A DNA stretch of 64,000 bases from Loxodes magnus. Its lineage: Eukaryota; Ciliophora; Karyorelictea; Loxodida; Loxodidae. Where the stretch lies: assembly GCA_946699065.1 (NCBI GenBank), contig CAMPDV010002371.1:1-64000 (forward strand), read 5' to 3'. Both the position numbers and the translations under genes were made by a program. The notes below the pieces were generated by a model. The model was not told the DNA's origin and made no database searches. It saw only the letters and a list, made by a program, of their open reading frames with translations. Below, one piece after another: positions 1 through 11,300 of this stretch. Each line of letters starts with the position of its first letter. Position 1 is the stretch's first letter.

Positions 1-1679
1 AGAATATCAGTTTAAAGGAGTATGCTTTGAGAAGTAATAAGTATTTAGAAAAGTGATGAAGTAAAGTAAGAAAAGAAGATAGAGTTTCAGTTTTAAGGAG
101 TATGCTTTGAGAAGTAATAAGTATTTAGAAAAGTGAATAAGTAAAGTAAGAAAATAAGAAAGAATATAAGTTTTAAGGAGTATGCTTTGAGAAGTAATAA
201 GTATTAAGAAAAGTGAATAAGTAAAGTAAGAAAATAAGAAAGAATATAAGTTTTAAGGAGTATGCTTTGAGAAGTAATAAGTATTTAGAAAAGTGAATGA
301 GTAAAGTAAGAAAATAAGAAAGAATTTCAGTTTAAAGGAGTATGCTTTGAGAAGTAATAAGTATTTAGAAGAGTGATGAAGTAAAGTTAAAAAAGAAGAT
401 AGAGTTTCAGTTTAAAGGAGTGTGCTTTGAGAAGTAATAAGTATTTAGAAAAGTGAATAAGTAAAGTAAGAAAAGAAGATATTGCTTCAGTTTTAAGGAG
501 TATGCTTTGAGAAGTAATAAGTATTTAGAAAAGTGAATAAGTAAAGTAAGAAAATAAGAAAGAATATAAGTTTTAAGGAGTATGCTTTGAGAAGTAATAA
601 GTATTAAGAAAAGTGAAGAAGTAAAGTAAGAAAAGAAGATATAGTTTCAGTTTAAAGGAGTATGCTTTGAGAAGTAATAAGTATTTAGAAAAGTGAATGA
701 GTAAAGTTAGAAAAGAAGATAGAGTTTCAGTTTTAAGGAGTATTCTTGAGAAGTAATAAGTATTTAGAAAAGGAAGAAGTAAAGTAAGAAAAGAAGATAG
801 AATTTCAGTTTAAAGGAGTATGCTTTGAGAAGTAATAAGTATTTAGAAAAGTGAATAAGTAAAGTAAGAAAAGAAGATGGAATTTCAGTTTAAAGGAGTA
901 TGCTTTGAGAAGTAATAAGTATTTAGAAAAGTGAATAAGTAAAGTAAGAAAAGAAGAAAGAATATAAGTTTAAAGGAGTATGCTTTGAGAAGTAATAAGT
1001 ATTTTAGAAAAGTGAATAGGTAAGTTAAGAAAGAAAGATAGAGTTTCAGTTTAAAGGAGTATGCTTTGTGAAGTAATAAGTATTTAGAAAAGTGAATAAG
1101 TAAAGTAAGAAAAGAAGATAGAGTTTCAGTTTAAAGGAGTATGCTTTGAGAAGTAATAAGTATTTAGAAAAGTGAATAAGTAAAGTAAGAAAAGAAGATA
1201 GAATTTCAGTTTAAAGGAGTATGCTTTGAAAATTAATAAGTATTTAGAAAAGTGATGAAGTAAAGTTAGAAAAGAAGAAAGAATATAAGTTTTATTGAGT
1301 CAGCTATTAGAAGTAATAAGTATTTAGAAAAGTGAAGATGTGAAGTAAAAAAGAAAGATATTGCTTCAGTTTTAAGGAGTATGCTTTGAGAAGTAATAAG
1401 TATTTAGAAAAGTGAATAAGTAAAGTAAGAAAATAAGAAAGAATATAAGTTTTAAGGAGTATGCTTTGAGAAGTAATAAGTATTAAGAAAAGTGAAGAAG
1501 TAAAGTAAGAAAAGAAGATAGAATTTCATTTTTAAGGAGTATGCTTTGAGAAGTAATAAGTATTTAGAAAAGTGATGAAGTAAAGTTAGAAAAGAAGAAA
1601 GAATATAAGTTTAAAGGAGTATGCTTTGAGAAGTAATAAGTATTTAGAAAAGTGAATAAGTAAAGTAAGAAAAGAAGGT

Positions 1680-1759
1680 GGAGTTTACGTTTTAAGGAGT
1701 ATGCTTTGAGAAGTAATAAGTATTTAGAAAAGTGAATAAGTAAAGTAAGAAAAGAAGAT
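1680..1759. repeat. CpG-bearing monomer variant GGAGTTTACG (exemplar)
   Basis: The first segment reads GGAGTTTACG in place of AGAATTTCAG, following AAGAAGGT. This creates TTTACGTTTT with one CpG (1,688-1,689). The consensus has no CpG, so nearly all CpG sites in the array lie in this variant and its ATAGTTTACG relative. Rare others are GACGAT near 3,359 and 12,244, and TTTCGA near 46,529. The variant is present in all four domains. Confidence 0.88.
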
Positions 1760-2000
1760 AGAATTTCAGTTTAAAGGAGTATGCTTTGTGAAGTAATAAG
1801 TATTTTAGAAAAGTGAATAAGTAAAGTAAGAAAAGAAGATAGAGTTTCAGTTTCAAGGAGTATGCTTTGAGAAGTAATAAGTATTTAGAAAAGTGAATAA
1901 GTAAAGTAAGAAAAGAAGATAGAATTTCAGTTTAAAGGAGTATGCTTTGAGAAGTAATAAGTATTTAGAAAAGTGAAGAAGTAAAGTAAGAAAAGAAGAT

Positions 2001-2080
2001 AGAATTTCAGTTTAAAGGAGTATGCTTTGAGAAGTAATAAGTATTTAGAAAAGTGAATAAGTAAAGTAAGAAAAGAAGAT
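2001..2080. repeat. consensus monomer (exemplar)
   Basis: This copy matches the commonest base at every position. Landmarks within the unit are AGAATTTCAG at 1-10, TTTAAAGGAG at 11-20, TATGCTTTGA at 21-30, an AATAAGTATTTAGAAAAG block from 36, and an AATAAGTAAAG block from 56 leading into a purine-only AAGAAAAGAAGA run. Hand counts are A 38, G 18, T 22, C 2. The two cytosines are at unit positions 8 and 25, and there is no CpG. The start of the unit is an arbitrary choice. Confidence 0.95.
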
Positions 2081-2321
2081 GGAATTTCAGTTTAAAGGAG
2101 TATGCTTTGAGAAGTAATAAGTATTTAGAAAAGTGAATAAGTAAAGTAAGAAAAGAAGATATAGTTTCAGTTTAAAGGAGTATGCTTTGAGAAGTAATAA
2201 GTATTTTAGAAAAGTGAAGAAGTAAAGTAAGAAAAGAAGATATAGTTTCAGTTTAAAGGAGTATGCTTTGTGAAGTAATAAGTATTTAGAAAAGTGAATA
2301 AGTAAAGTAAGAAAAGAAGAT

Positions 2322-2402
2322 AGAGTTTCAGTTTAAAGGAGTATGCTTTGAGAAGTAATAAGTATTTTAGAAAAGTGAATAGGTAAGTTAAGAAAGAAAG
2401 AT
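2322..2402. repeat. 81-bp monomer variant, TATTTTAG plus GAATAGGTAAGTTA (exemplar)
   Basis: An extra T in TATTTTAGAAAAG makes this copy 81 bp (cores at 2,342 and 2,423). It also carries the linked GAATAGGTAAGTTAAG segment, which appears near 1,017, 10,145, 10,866, 11,905, 15,983, 22,069 and elsewhere in domain 1. The next monomer often carries the CTTTGTG core, so the pair is a recurring two-monomer motif. Confidence 0.88.
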
Positions 2403-2642
2403 AGAGTTTCAGTTTAAAGGAGTATGCTTTGTGAAGTAATAAGTATTTAGAAAAGTGAATAAGTAAAGTAAGAAAAGAAGATAGAGTTTCAGTTTAAAGG
2501 AGTATGCTTTGAGAAGTAATAAGTATTTAGAAAAGTGAATAAGTAAAGTAAGAAAAGAAGGTGGAGTTTCAGTTTAAAGGAGTATGCTTTGAAAATTAAT
2601 AAGTATTTAGAAAAGTGATGAAGTAAAGTTAGAAAAGAAGAA

Positions 2643-2722
2643 AGAATATAAGTTTTATTGAGTCAGCTTTTAGAAGTAATAAGTATTTAGAAAAGTGAAG
2701 ATGTGAAGTAAAAAAGCAAGAT
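2643..2722. repeat. GAGTCAGC monomer variant (exemplar)
   Basis: The core GAGTATGCTTTGAG is replaced by GAGTCAGCTTTTAG, always after AGTTTTATT. It is the most divergent 80-bp variant. About 20 copies lie between about 1,290 and 36,740, and none was found later. It is usually followed by a GAAGATGTGAAGTAAAAAAG segment in the same monomer and then by ATTGCTTCAG at the start of the next. Confidence 0.88.
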
Positions 2723-2729
2723 ATTGCTT
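2714..2729. repeat. hairpin-forming variant AAGCAAGATATTGCTT (exemplar)
   Basis: A perfect inverted repeat with 6-bp arms (AAGCAA and TTGCTT) around GATA spans a monomer junction. It recurs near 7,197, 9,037, 11,361, 13,517, 16,877, 19,676, 23,512, 24,152, 36,622, 36,782, 40,873, 41,113, 43,757, 52,473, 60,073 and 61,355. Some sister copies have AAGAAAGATATTGCTT, which breaks the left arm. A function is not implied. Confidence 0.75.
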
Positions 2730-5700
2730 CAGTTTTAAGGAGTATGCTTTGAGAAGTAATAAGTATTTAGAAAAGTGAATAAGTAAAGTAAGAAAATAAG
2801 AAAGAATATAAGTTTTAAGGAGTATGCTTTGAGAAGTAATAAGTATTTAGAAAAGTGAATAAGTAAAGTAAGAAAAGAAGAAAGAATATAAGTTTAAAGG
2901 AGTATGCTTTGAGAAGTAATAAGTATTTTAGAAAAGTGAATAAGTAAAGTAAGAAAAGAAGATAGAATATCAGTTTAAAGGAGTATGCTTTGTGAAGTAA
3001 TAAGTATTTAGAAAAGTGAATAAGTAAAGTAAGAAAAGAAGATAGAGTTTCAGTTTAAAGGAGTATGCTTTGAGAAGTAATAAGTATTTAGAAAAGTGAA
3101 TAAGTAAAGTAAGAAAAGAAGATAGAATTTCAGTTTAAAGGAGTATGCTTTGAGAAGTAATAAGTATTAAGAAAAGTGAATAAGTAAAATAAGAAAAGAA
3201 GATAGAATTTCAGTTTAAAGGAGTATGCTTTGAGAAGTAATAAGTATTTAGAAAAGTGAATAAGTAAAGTAAGAAAAGAAGATATAGTTTCAGTTTTAAG
3301 GAGTATGCTTTGAGAAGTAATAAGTATTAAGAAAAGTGAATAAGTAAAGTAAGAAAAGACGATAGAACTTCAGTTTAAAGGAGTATGCTTTGAGAAGTAA
3401 TAAGTATTTAGAAAAGTGAATAAGTAAAGTAAGAAAAGAAGAAAGAATATAAGTTTTAAGGAGTATGCTTTGAGAAGTAATAAGTATTTAGAAAAGTGAA
3501 TAAGTAAAGTAAGAAAATAAGAAAGAATATAAGTTTTAAGGAGTATGCTTTGAGAAGTAATAAGTATTAAGAAAAGTGAAGAAGTAAAGTAAGAAAAGAA
3601 GATAGAACTTCAGTTTAAAGGAGTATGCTTTGAGAAGTAATAAGTATTTAGAAAAGTGATGAAGTAAAGTTAAAAAAGAAGATAGAGTTTCAGTTTAAAG
3701 GAGTGTGCTTTGAGAAGTAATAAGTATTTAGAAAAGTGAATGAGTAAAGTAAGAAAAGAAGATAGAATATCAGTTTAAAGGAGTATGCTTTGAGAAGTAA
3801 TAAGTATTTAGAAGAGTGATGAAGTAAAGTTAAAAAAGAAGATAGAGTTTCAGTTTAAAGGAGTGTGCTTTGAGAAGTAATAAGTATTTAGAAAAGTGAA
3901 TGAGTAAAGTAAGAAAAGAAGGTGGAGTTTACGTTTTAAGGAGTATGCTTTGAGAAGTAATAAGTATTAAGAAAAGTGAATAAGTAAAGTAAGAAAAGAA
4001 GATAGAACTTCAGTTTAAAGGAGTATGCTTTGAAAATTAATAAGTATTTAGAAAAGTGATTAAGTAAAGTTAGAAAAGAAGAAAGAATATAAGTTTTAAG
4101 GAGTATGTTTTGAAAATTAATAAGTATTAAGAAAAGTGAAGAAGTAAAGTAAGAAAAGAAGATATAGTTTCAGTTTAAAGGAGTATGCTTTGAGAAGTAA
4201 TAAGTATTTAGAAAAGTGAATGAGTAAAGTTAGAAAAGAAGATAGAGTTTCAGTTTTAAGGAGTATTCTTGAGAAGTAATAAGTATTTAGAAAAGTGAAG
4301 AAGTAAAGTAAGAAAAGAAGATAGAATTTCAGTTTAAAGGAGTATGCTTTGAGAAGTAATAAGTATTTAGAAAAGTGAATAAGTAAAGTAAGAAAAGAAG
4401 ATGGAATTTCAGTTTAAAGGAGTATGCTTTGAGAAGTAATAAGTATTTAGAAAAGTGAATAAGTAAAGTAAGAAAAGAAGATATAGTTTCAGTTTTAAGG
4501 AGTATGCTTTGAGAAGTAATAAGTATTTTAGAAAAGTGAAGAAGTAAAGTAAGAAAAGAAGATATAGTTTCAGTTTAAAGGAGTATGCTTTGTGAAGTAA
4601 TAAGTATTTAGAAAAGTGAATAAGTAAAGTAAGAAAAGAAGATAGAGTTTCAGTTTAAAGGAGTATGCTTTGAGAAGTAATAAGTATTTAGAAAAGTGAA
4701 TAAGTAAAGTAAGAAAAGAAGATAGAATTTCAGTTTAAAGGAGTATGCTTTGAAAATTAATAAGTATTTAGAAAAGTGATGAAGTAAAGTTAGAAAAGAA
4801 GAAAGAATATAAGTTTTATTGAGTCAGCTTTTAGAAGTAATAAGTATTTAGAAAAGTGAAGATGTGAAGTAAAAAAGAAAGATATTGCTTCAGTTTTAAG
4901 GAGTATGCTTTGAGAAGTAATAAGTATTTAGAAAAGTGAATAAGTAAAGTAAGAAAATAAGAAAGAATATAAGTTTTAAGGAGTATGCTTTGAGAAGTAA
5001 TAAGTATTTAGAAAAGTGATGAAGTAAAGTTAGAAAAGAAGAAAGAATATAAGTTTTATTGAGTCAGCTTTTAGAAGTAATAAGTATTTAGAAAAGTGAT
5101 GAAGTAAAGTTAGAAAAGAAGAAAGAATATAAGTTTAAAGGAGTATGCTTTGAGAAGTAATAAGTATTTAGAAAAGTGAATAAGTAAAGTAAGAAAAGAA
5201 GGTGGAGTTTACGTTTTAAGGAGTATGCTTTGAGAAGTAATAAGTATTTAGAAAAGTGAATAAGTAAAGTAAGAAAAGAAGATAGAATTTCAGTTTAAAG
5301 GAGTATGCTTTGTGAAGTAATAAGTATTTTAGAAAAGTGAATAAGTAAAGTAAGAAAAGAAGATAGAGTTTCAGTTTCAAGGAGTATGCTTTGTGAAGTA
5401 ATAAGTATTTAGAAAAGTGAAGAAGTAAAGTAAGAAAAGAAGATATAGTTTCAGTTTAAAGGAGTATGCTTTGAGAAGTAATAAGTATTTAGAAAAGTGA
5501 ATAAGTAAAGTAAGAAAAGAAGATAGAATTTCAGTTTAAAGGAGTATGCTTTGAGAAGTAATAAGTATTTAGAAAAGTGAATAAGTAAAGTAAGAAAAGA
5601 AGATAGAATTTCAGTTTAAAGGAGTATGCTTTGAGAAGTAATAAGTATTTTAGAAAAGTGAATAAGTAAAGTAAGAAAAGAAGATAGAGTTTCAGTTTCA

Positions 5701-7227
5701 AGGAGTATGCTTTGTGAAGTAATAAGTATTTAGAAAAGTGAAGAAGTAAAGTAAGAAAAGAAGATATAGTTTCAGTTTAAAGGAGTATGCTTTGAGAAGT
5801 AATAAGTATTTAGAAAAGTGAATAAGTAAAGTAAGAAAAGAAGATAGAATTTCAGTTTAAAGGAGTATGCTTTGAGAAGTAATAAGTATTTAGAAAAGTG
5901 AATAAGTAAAGTAAGAAAAGAAAATAGAATTTCAGTTTAAAGGAGTATGCTTTGAGAAGTAATAAGTATTTAGAAAAGTGAATAAGTAAAGTAAGAAAAG
6001 AAGATATAGTTTCAGTTTTAAGGAGTATGCTTTGAGAAGTAATAAGTATTAAGAAAAGTGAATAAGTAAAGTAAGAAAAGAAGATAGAATTTCAGTTTAA
6101 AGGAGTATGCTTTGAGAAGTAATAAGTATTTAGAAAAGTGAATAAGTAAAGTAAGAAAAGAAGATGGAATTTCAGTTTAAAGGAGTATGCTTTGAGAAGT
6201 AATAAGTATTTAGAAAAGTGAATAAGTAAAGTAATAAAAGAAGAAAGAATATAAGTTTTAAGGAGTATGCTTTGAGAAGTAATAAGTATTAAGAAAAGTG
6301 AAGAAGTAAAGTAAGAAAAGAAGATAGAGTTTCAGTTTTAAGGAGTATTCTTGAGAAGTAATAAGTATTTAGAAAAGTGAATGAGTAAAGTAAGAAAAGA
6401 AGAAAGAATATAAGTTTTAAGGAGTATGCTTTGAGAAGTAATAAGTATTTAGAAAAGTGATGAAGTAAAGTTAAAAAAGAAGATAGAGTTTCAGTTTAAA
6501 GGAGTGTGCTTTGAGAAGTAATAAGTATTTAGAAAAGTGAATGAGTAAAGTAAGAAAAGAAGATAGAATATCAGTTTAAAGGAGTATGCTTTGAGAAGTA
6601 ATAAGTATTTAGAAGAGTGATGAAGTAAAGTTAAAAAAGAAGATAGAGTTTCAGTTTAAAGGAGTGTGCTTTGAGAAGTAATAAGTATTTAGAAAAGTGA
6701 ATGAGTAAAGTAAGAAAAGAAGGTGGAGTTTACGTTTTAAGGAGTATGCTTTGAGAAGTAATAAGTATTTAGAAAAGTGAATAAGTAAAGTAAGAAAAGA
6801 AGATATTGCTTCAGTTTTAAGGAGTATGCTTTGAGAAGTAATAAGTATTTAGAAAAGTGAATAAGTAAAGTAAGAAAAGAAGGTGGAGTTTACGTTTTAA
6901 GGAGTATGCTTTGAGAAGTAATAAGTATTAAGAAAAGTGAATAAGTAAAGTAAGAAAAGAAGATAGAATTTCAGTTTAAAGGAGTATGCTTTGTGAAGTA
7001 ATAAGTATTTTAGAAAAGTGAATAAGTAAAGTAAGAAAAGAAGATAGAGTTTCAGTTTCAAGGAGTATGCTTTGTGAAGTAATAAGTATTTAGAAAAGTG
7101 AATAAGTAAAGTTAGAAAAGAAGAAAGAATATAAGTTTTATTGAGTCAGCTTTTAGAAGTAATAAGTATTTAGAAAAGTGAAGATGTGAAGTAAAAAAGC
7201 AAGATATTGCTTCAGTTTTAAGGAGTA

Positions 7228-8392
7228 TGCTTTGAGAAGTAATAAGTATTTAGAAAAGTGAATGAGTAAAGTAAGAAAAGAAGATAGAATATCAGTTTAA
7301 AGGAGTATGCTTTGAGAAGTAATAAGTATTTAGAAGAGTGATGAAGTAAAGTTAAAAAAGAAGATAGAGTTTCAGTTTAAAGGAGTGTGCTTTGAGAAGT
7401 AATAAGTATTTAGAAAAGTGAATGAGTAAAGTAAGAAAAGAAGGTGGAGTTTACGTTTTAAGGAGTATGCTTTGAGAAGTAATAAGTATTTAGAAAAGTG
7501 AATAAGTAAAGTAAGAAAAGAAGATATTGCTTCAGTTTTAAGGAGTATGCTTTGAGAAGTAATAAGTATTTAGAAAAGTGAATAAGTAAAGTAAGAAAAT
7601 AAGAAAGAATATAAGTTTTAAGGAGTATGCTTTGAGAAGTAATAAGTATTAAGAAAAGTGAAGAAGTAAAGTAAGAAAAGAAGATATAGTTTCAGTTTAA
7701 AGGAGTATGCTTTGAGAAGTAATAAGTATTTAGAAAAGTGAATGAGTAAAGTAAGAAAAGAAGAAAGAATATAAGTTTTAAGGAGTATGCTTTGAGAAGT
7801 AATAAGTATTTAGAAAAGTGATGAAGTAAAGTTAAAAAAGAAGATAGAGTTTCAGTTTAAAGGAGTGTGCTTTGAGAAGTAATAAGTATTTAGAAAAGTG
7901 AATGAGTAAAGTAAGAAAAGAAGATAGAATATCAGTTTAAAGGAGTATGCTTTGAGAAGTAATAAGTATTTAGAAGAGTGATGAAGTAAAGTTAAAAAAG
8001 AAGATAGAGTTTCAGTTTAAAGGAGTGTGCTTTGAGAAGTAATAAGTATTTAGAAAAGTGAATGAGTAAAGTAAGAAAAGAAGGTGGAGTTTACGTTTTA
8101 AGGAGTATGCTTTGAGAAGTAATAAGTATTTAGAAAAGTGAATAAGTAAAGTAAGAAAAGAAGATATTGCTTCAGTTTTAAGGAGTATGCTTTGAGAAGT
8201 AATAAGTATTTAGAAAAGTGAATAAGTAAAGTAAGAAAATAAGAAAGAATATAAGTTTTAAGGAGTATGCTTTGAGAAGTAATAAGTATTAAGAAAAGTG
8301 AAGAAGTAAAGTAAGAAAAGAAGATATAGTTTCAGTTTAAAGGAGTATGCTTTGAGAAGTAATAAGTATTTAGAAAAGTGAATGAGTAAAGT
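7228..8392. repeat. 8-monomer (640-bp) higher-order repeat
   Basis: Bases 7,228-7,752 match 7,868-8,392 at every position by eye (525 bp, offset 640). Bounding differences are at 7,227/7,867 (A/G) and 7,753/8,393 (A/T). The set includes TAGAAGAGTG, GTGTGC and TTTACG variants in fixed order. Parts of the same order also occur near 3.6-3.9 kb and 6.4-6.8 kb; the TAGAAGAGTG marker lies at 6,611, 7,332 and 7,972. Confidence 0.88.
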
Positions 8393-11300
8393 TAGAAAAG
8401 AAGATAGAGTTTCAGTTTTAAGGAGTATTCTTGAGAAGTAATAAGTATTTAGAAAAGTGAAGAAGTAAAGTAAGAAAAGAAGATAGAATTTCAGTTTAAA
8501 GGAGTATGCTTTGAGAAGTAATAAGTATTTAGAAAAGTGAATAAGTAAAGTAAGAAAAGAAGATGGAATTTCAGTTTAAAGGAGTATGCTTTGAGAAGTA
8601 ATAAGTATTTAGAAAAGTGAATAAGTAAAGTAAGAAAAGAAGAAAGAATATAAGTTTAAAGGAGTATGCTTTGAGAAGTAATAAGTATTTTAGAAAAGTG
8701 AAGAAGTAAAGTAAGAAAAGAAGATATAGTTTCAGTTTAAAGGAGTATGCTTTGAGAAGTAATAAGTATTTAGAAAAGTGAATAAGTAAAGTAAGAAAAG
8801 AAGATAGAGTTTCAGTTTAAAGGAGTATGCTTTGAGAAGTAATAAGTATTTAGAAAAGTGAATAAGTAAAGTAAGAAAAGAAGATAGAATTTCAGTTTAA
8901 AGGAGTATGCTTTGAAAATTAATAAGTATTTAGAAAAGTGATGAAGTAAAGTTAGAAAAGAAGAAAGAATATAAGTTTTATTGAGTCAGCTTTTAGAAGT
9001 AATAAGTATTTAGAAAAGTGAAGATGTGAAGTAAAAAAGCAAGATATTGCTTCAGTTTTAAGGAGTATGCTTTGAGAAGTAATAAGTATTTAGAAAAGTG
9101 AATAAGTAAAGTAAGAAAATAAGAAAGAATATAAGTTTTAAGGAGTATGCTTTGAGAAGTAATAAGTATTAAGAAAAGTGAAGAAGTAAAGTAAGAAAAG
9201 AAGATAGAGTTTCAGTTTAAAGGAGTATGCTTTGAGAAGTAATAAGTATTTAGAAAAGTGATGAAGTAAAGTTAGAAAAGAAGAAAGAATATAAGTTTAA
9301 AGGAGTATGCTTTGAGAAGTAATAAGTATTTAGAAAAGTGAATAAGTAAAGTAAGAAAAGAAGGTGGAGTTTACGTTTTAAGGAGTATGCTTTGAGAAGT
9401 AATAAGTATTTAGAAAAGTGAATAAGTAAAGTAAGAAAAGAAGATAGAATTTCAGTTTAAAGGAGTATGCTTTGTGAAGTAATAAGTATTTTAGAAAAGT
9501 GAATAAGTAAAGTAAGAAAAGAAGATAGAGTTTCAGTTTCAAGGAGTATGCTTTGTGAAGTAATAAGTATTTAGAAAAGTGAAGAAGTAAAGTAAGAAAA
9601 GAAGATATAGTTTCAGTTTAAAGGAGTATGCTTTGAGAAGTAATAAGTATTTAGAAAAGTGAATAAGTAAAGTAAGAAAAGAAGATAGAATTTCAGTTTA
9701 AAGGAGTATGCTTTGAGAAGTAATAAGTATTTAGAAAAGTGAATAAGTAAAGTAAGAAAAGAAGATAGAATTTCAGTTTAAAGGAGTATGCTTTGAGAAG
9801 TAATAAGTATTTAGAAAAGTGAATAAGTAAAGTAAGAAAAGAAGATATAGTTTCAGTTTTAAGGAGTATGCTTTGAGAAGTAATAAGTATTAAGAAAAGT
9901 GAATAAGTAAAGTAAGAAAAGAAGATAGAATTTCAGTTTAAAGGAGTATGCTTTGAGAAGTAATAAGTATTTAGAAAAGTGAATAAGTAAAGTAAGAAAA
10001 GAAGATGGAATTTCAGTTTAAAGGAGTATGCTTTGAGAAGTAATAAGTATTTAGAAAAGTGAATAAGTAAAGTAAGAAAAGAAGATATTGCTTCAGTTTT
10101 AAGGAGTATGCTTTGAGAAGTAATAAGTATTTTAGAAAAGTGAATAGGTAAGTTAAGAAAGAAAGATAGAGTTTCAGTTTAAAGGAGTATGCTTTGTGAA
10201 GTAATAAGTATTTAGAAAAGTGAATAAGTAAAGTAAGAAAAGAAGATAGAGTTTCAGTTTAAAGGAGTATGCTTTGAGAAGTAATAAGTATTTAGAAAAG
10301 TGAATAAGTAAAGTAAGAAAAGAAGATAGAATTTCAGTTTAAAGGAGTATGCTTTGAAAATTAATAAGTATTTAGAAAAGTGAATAAGTAAAGTAAGAAA
10401 AGAAGATAGAATTTCAGTTTAAAGGAGTATGCTTTGAGAAGTAATAAGTATTTAGAAAAGTGAATAAGTAAAGTAAGAAAAGAAGATAGAATTTCAGTTT
10501 AAAGGAGTATGCTTTGAGAAGTAATAAGTATTTAGAAAAGTGAATAAGTAAAGTAAGAAAAGAAGATATAGTTTCAGTTTTAAGGAGTATGCTTTGAGAA
10601 GTAATAAGTATTAAGAAAAGTGAATAAGTAAAGTAAGAAAAGAAGATAGAATTTCAGTTTAAAGGAGTATGCTTTGAGAAGTAATAAGTATTTAGAAAAG
10701 TGAATAAGTAAAGTAAGAAAAGAAGATGGAATTTCAGTTTAAAGGAGTATGCTTTGAGAAGTAATAAGTATTTAGAAAAGTGAATAAGTAAAGTAAGAAA
10801 AGAAGAAAGAATATAAGTTTAAAGGAGTATGCTTTGAGAAGTAATAAGTATTTTAGAAAAGTGAATAGGTAAGTTAAGAAAGAAAGATAGAGTTTCAGTT
10901 TAAAGGAGTATGCTTTGTGAAGTAATAAGTATTTAGAAAAGTGAATAAGTAAAGTAAGAAAAGAAGATAGAGTTTCAGTTTAAAGGAGTATGCTTTGAGA
11001 AGTAATAAGTATTTAGAAAAGTGAATAAGTAAAGTAAGAAAAGAAGATAGAATTTCAGTTTAAAGGAGTATGCTTTGAGAAGTAATAAGTATTTAGAAAA
11101 GTGAATAAGTAAAGTAAGAAAAGAAGATATAGTTTCAGTTTTAAGGAGTATGCTTTGAGAAGTAATAAGTATTAAGAAAAGTGAAGAAGTAAAGTAAAAA
11201 AGCAAGATATTGCTTCAGTTTTAAGGAGTATGCTTTGAAAATTAATAAGTATTTAGAAAAGTGATGAAGTAAAGTTAGAAAAGAAGAAAGAATATAAGTT

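Noticed and set aside
12..30. AAGGAG followed by ATG in every monomer, resembling a Shine-Dalgarno site and start
   Set aside because: The spacing is a single base and the frame is ATG CTT TGA, ending after two codons. Repeated 800 times in what looks like eukaryotic satellite, it is most likely coincidence.
1680..1700. TTTACGTTTT as a yeast-type replication origin element
   Set aside because: It matches 10 of 11 positions of the Saccharomyces ARS consensus, but short AT-rich motifs arise readily in this composition and nothing ties the host to that lineage. It is mentioned only under the CpG finding.
10975..11205. 76-codon open frame on the - strand
   Set aside because: It opens at a TTG within the GCAAGAT variant and is a low-complexity Leu/Phe/Ser/Tyr translation of three monomers. 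Because 80 is not a multiple of 3, the frame cycles every 240 bp, and the reverse stops in TTTAAAGG and TATTTAG end nearly every frame. It is an accident of variant order, not a gene.
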